Source: SIG636 sp045537905
GTDB taxonomy: Bacteria; Bacillota; Clostridia; Oscillospirales; CAG-382
Assembly: GCA_045537905.1 (NCBI GenBank)
Contig: JAZSQJ010000029.1
Span: 1 to 22,229, forward strand
Length of the DNA: 22,229 nt
Direction: 5' to 3'
In this document: piece after piece, positions 21,446 through 22,229 of the stretch
Numbering within the stretch: position 1 is the stretch's first letter
How the letters are laid out: each line of letters starts with the position of its first letter
The notes under the pieces: generated by a model
The model's database searches: none
Seen by the model: the letters and a program-made list of their open reading frames with translations, nothing else
What the model was told of the DNA's origin: nothing
Program-made: the position numbers and the translations under genes

Positions 21446-21683
21446 CACATCAATCCTTTCGTGGTGCTTGGTGTAAGCATTTCCCACAAAAACCCTTGTA
21501 ATGGAAAGGTTTTGTGGTTTTATGCCGTATGTTTACCGTTTTCGTTATGAAAGTGGAGCCTTTTTCCTGAAAAGGGATTTATTAACATTATATGCGATAT
21601 GGGCAGAATGTTACCGCCCACGCCTCCGTAAACGCATATCACGCAAAGAACCCCGATTGTTGATCAAACAAGGCGATTAAAAA
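21446..21683 (-). promoter_or_regulatory. Upstream region of the SpoIID-like gene: leader hairpin and candidate -10
   Basis: No coding sequence is seen in these 238 bases. On the minus strand, a stem CCACAAAACC / GGTTTTTGTGG with one bulge (21484-21517) lies about 40 nt before the start and could be a 5' leader hairpin. Further upstream, GCATATAAT near 21589-21596 offers a -10-like box with GTAACA 17 nt before it (4 of 6 to sigma-A). A GGGC...GCCC inverted repeat (about 21601-21619) spans the spacer. A sporulation-sigma promoter would suit the product, but no clear sigma-E, F, G or K pair could be assigned. Confidence 0.35.
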
Positions 21684-22056
21684 CGGCACCGCAAATTGTG
21701 ATTAAACGTGACGGGTTTTATCACGGACGGCACCGCAAATTATGATGAAGCCTTGCAGTTTATTTGTAGGGACAAACCGTCTCTCGACGGTCCTAAACGA
21801 AACGGATAAATACCACCCTCCACGGTTAAGGAAAAAGTCTTACGGAATGTTTTTATAACAAATTTTTACGGTACGCATTCCCGTTTTGGGTTACGCCTCA
21901 CATATTTGCTACGCTTAGGACCGTCGAGGACGCCGGTCCCTACAATGGCGCTAGCCGTCACGCCCAATCAAAACCGTACGGCGTGCGAAACGTTACGGAG
22001 CAGGCGACCGATGGTCTCCCCTACGGGTTAGACCGTTTCGTTTAATCACAATTAGC
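21684..22056. repeat. MITE-like composite repeat with nested inverted repeats (copies B and D)
   Basis: An untranslated block of about 370 bp with nested symmetry. The outer arms 21691-21708 and 22039-22056 are inverted copies (17 of 18, GC(A/T)AATTGTGATTAAACG). The inner arms 21766-21796 and 21915-21943 are near-identical inverted copies carrying GTAGGGAC and CGACGGTCCTAA. Two direct copies of CGGCACCGCAAATT occur at 21684 and 21728. The right part (21926-22045) aligns with copy A at 14296-14403. No ORF or transposase is present. Arms plus multi-copy occurrence suggest a non-autonomous mobile or REP/MITE-type element; a direct target duplication was not found. Confidence 0.65.
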
Positions 22057-22090
22057 ACCCACTCCAAAACATATAATGTATAATCACCCC

Positions 22091-22156
22091 ACGAAAAATA
22101 AAAGCTCGGTTCAAACACCGAGCTTCAGCTTGATGACAAGGTTTGTCATCAAGCTG
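22091..22156 (-). terminator. Tandem-hairpin terminator for a gene beyond the right edge
   Basis: Two back-to-back perfect hairpins. In minus-strand order, first CAGCTTGATGACAA / TTGTCATCAAGCTG (14 bp, 3-nt loop, 22126-22156), then AAGCTCGGT / ACCGAGCTT (9 bp, 6-nt loop, 22102-22125), then TTTATTTTTCG. The U-rich tail exists only in the minus direction, so this should stop transcription arriving from a gene to the right of base 22229. The 22157-22229 stretch shows no recognisable coding sequence. Similar ACCCCAC(G/A)AAAAATA strings flank the block at 22086-22100 and 22214-22227. Confidence 0.7.
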
Positions 22157-22229
22157 GCAGAGTGCTGAGAAAGAGTGCAGACAAGACGAACCGAGGCGAA
22201 AACTGTAATACCACCCCACAAAAATATAT

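Noticed and set aside
19401..22056. Possible CRISPR array from multiple repeats
   Set aside because: Repeats are few, imperfect, in mixed orientation and irregularly spaced; there are no spacers of uniform length and no cas genes.
22103..22124. tRNA T-arm-like string GGTTCAAAC
   Set aside because: It is the loop of a 9-bp terminator hairpin; no acceptor, anticodon or D-arm sequence surrounds it.

Overview
This window looks like a chromosomal segment of a Gram-positive, anaerobic Clostridia-type bacterium (Firmicutes; an uncultured gut or rumen Oscillospirales/Christensenellales-like lineage is my guess, not proven). The evidence is the Firmicutes-type ribosomal protein S12 with its internal insertion, strong AGGAGG ribosome binding sites, near-perfect sigma-A promoters, a holB-ricT (yaaT) gene pair, a SpoIID-like sporulation-type hydrolase and small Clostridia-style hypothetical proteins.

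Layout. 1-11126 (minus strand): the transcription/translation core rpoB, rpoC, rpsL, rpsG, fusA and the 5' part of tuf, read right to left. A consensus promoter (TTGACA-17-TATAAT) and a leader of about 147 nt precede rpoB. Further promoters lie before rpsG and tuf. The usual rplJ-rplL genes do not precede rpoB. 11127-11497 is non-coding and ends in a strong terminator. 11498-14221 (minus): a two-gene polysaccharide O-acetylation module (MBOAT acyltransferase plus DHHW/AlgX-like SGNH protein). 14432-16731 (minus): holB and ricT. 16836-18120 (plus): promoter, type II pantothenate kinase and a coupled small HTH protein. 18085-18827 (minus): three tightly packed small proteins of unknown function, converging on and overlapping the HTH gene. 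18895-19368 (plus): a small membrane protein with a PH-like tail, then a terminator. 19637-21445 (minus): a SpoIID-like protein with three peptidoglycan-binding repeats. 21446-22229: non-coding, made of dispersed repeats plus a tandem-hairpin terminator for a gene beyond the right edge.

Most notable points. (1) The beta-prime active-site motif, normally NADFDGD, reads NAHFDGD here: the first of three metal-binding aspartates is a histidine. (2) A perfect minus-strand intrinsic terminator is embedded in the first codons of the plus-strand HTH gene, where it would end the opposing small-protein operon after about 290 nt of antisense transcription. (3) A family of structured, mosaic intergenic repeats occurs at three places. 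No rRNA, tRNA, CRISPR array, phage gene or insertion-sequence transposase was seen.
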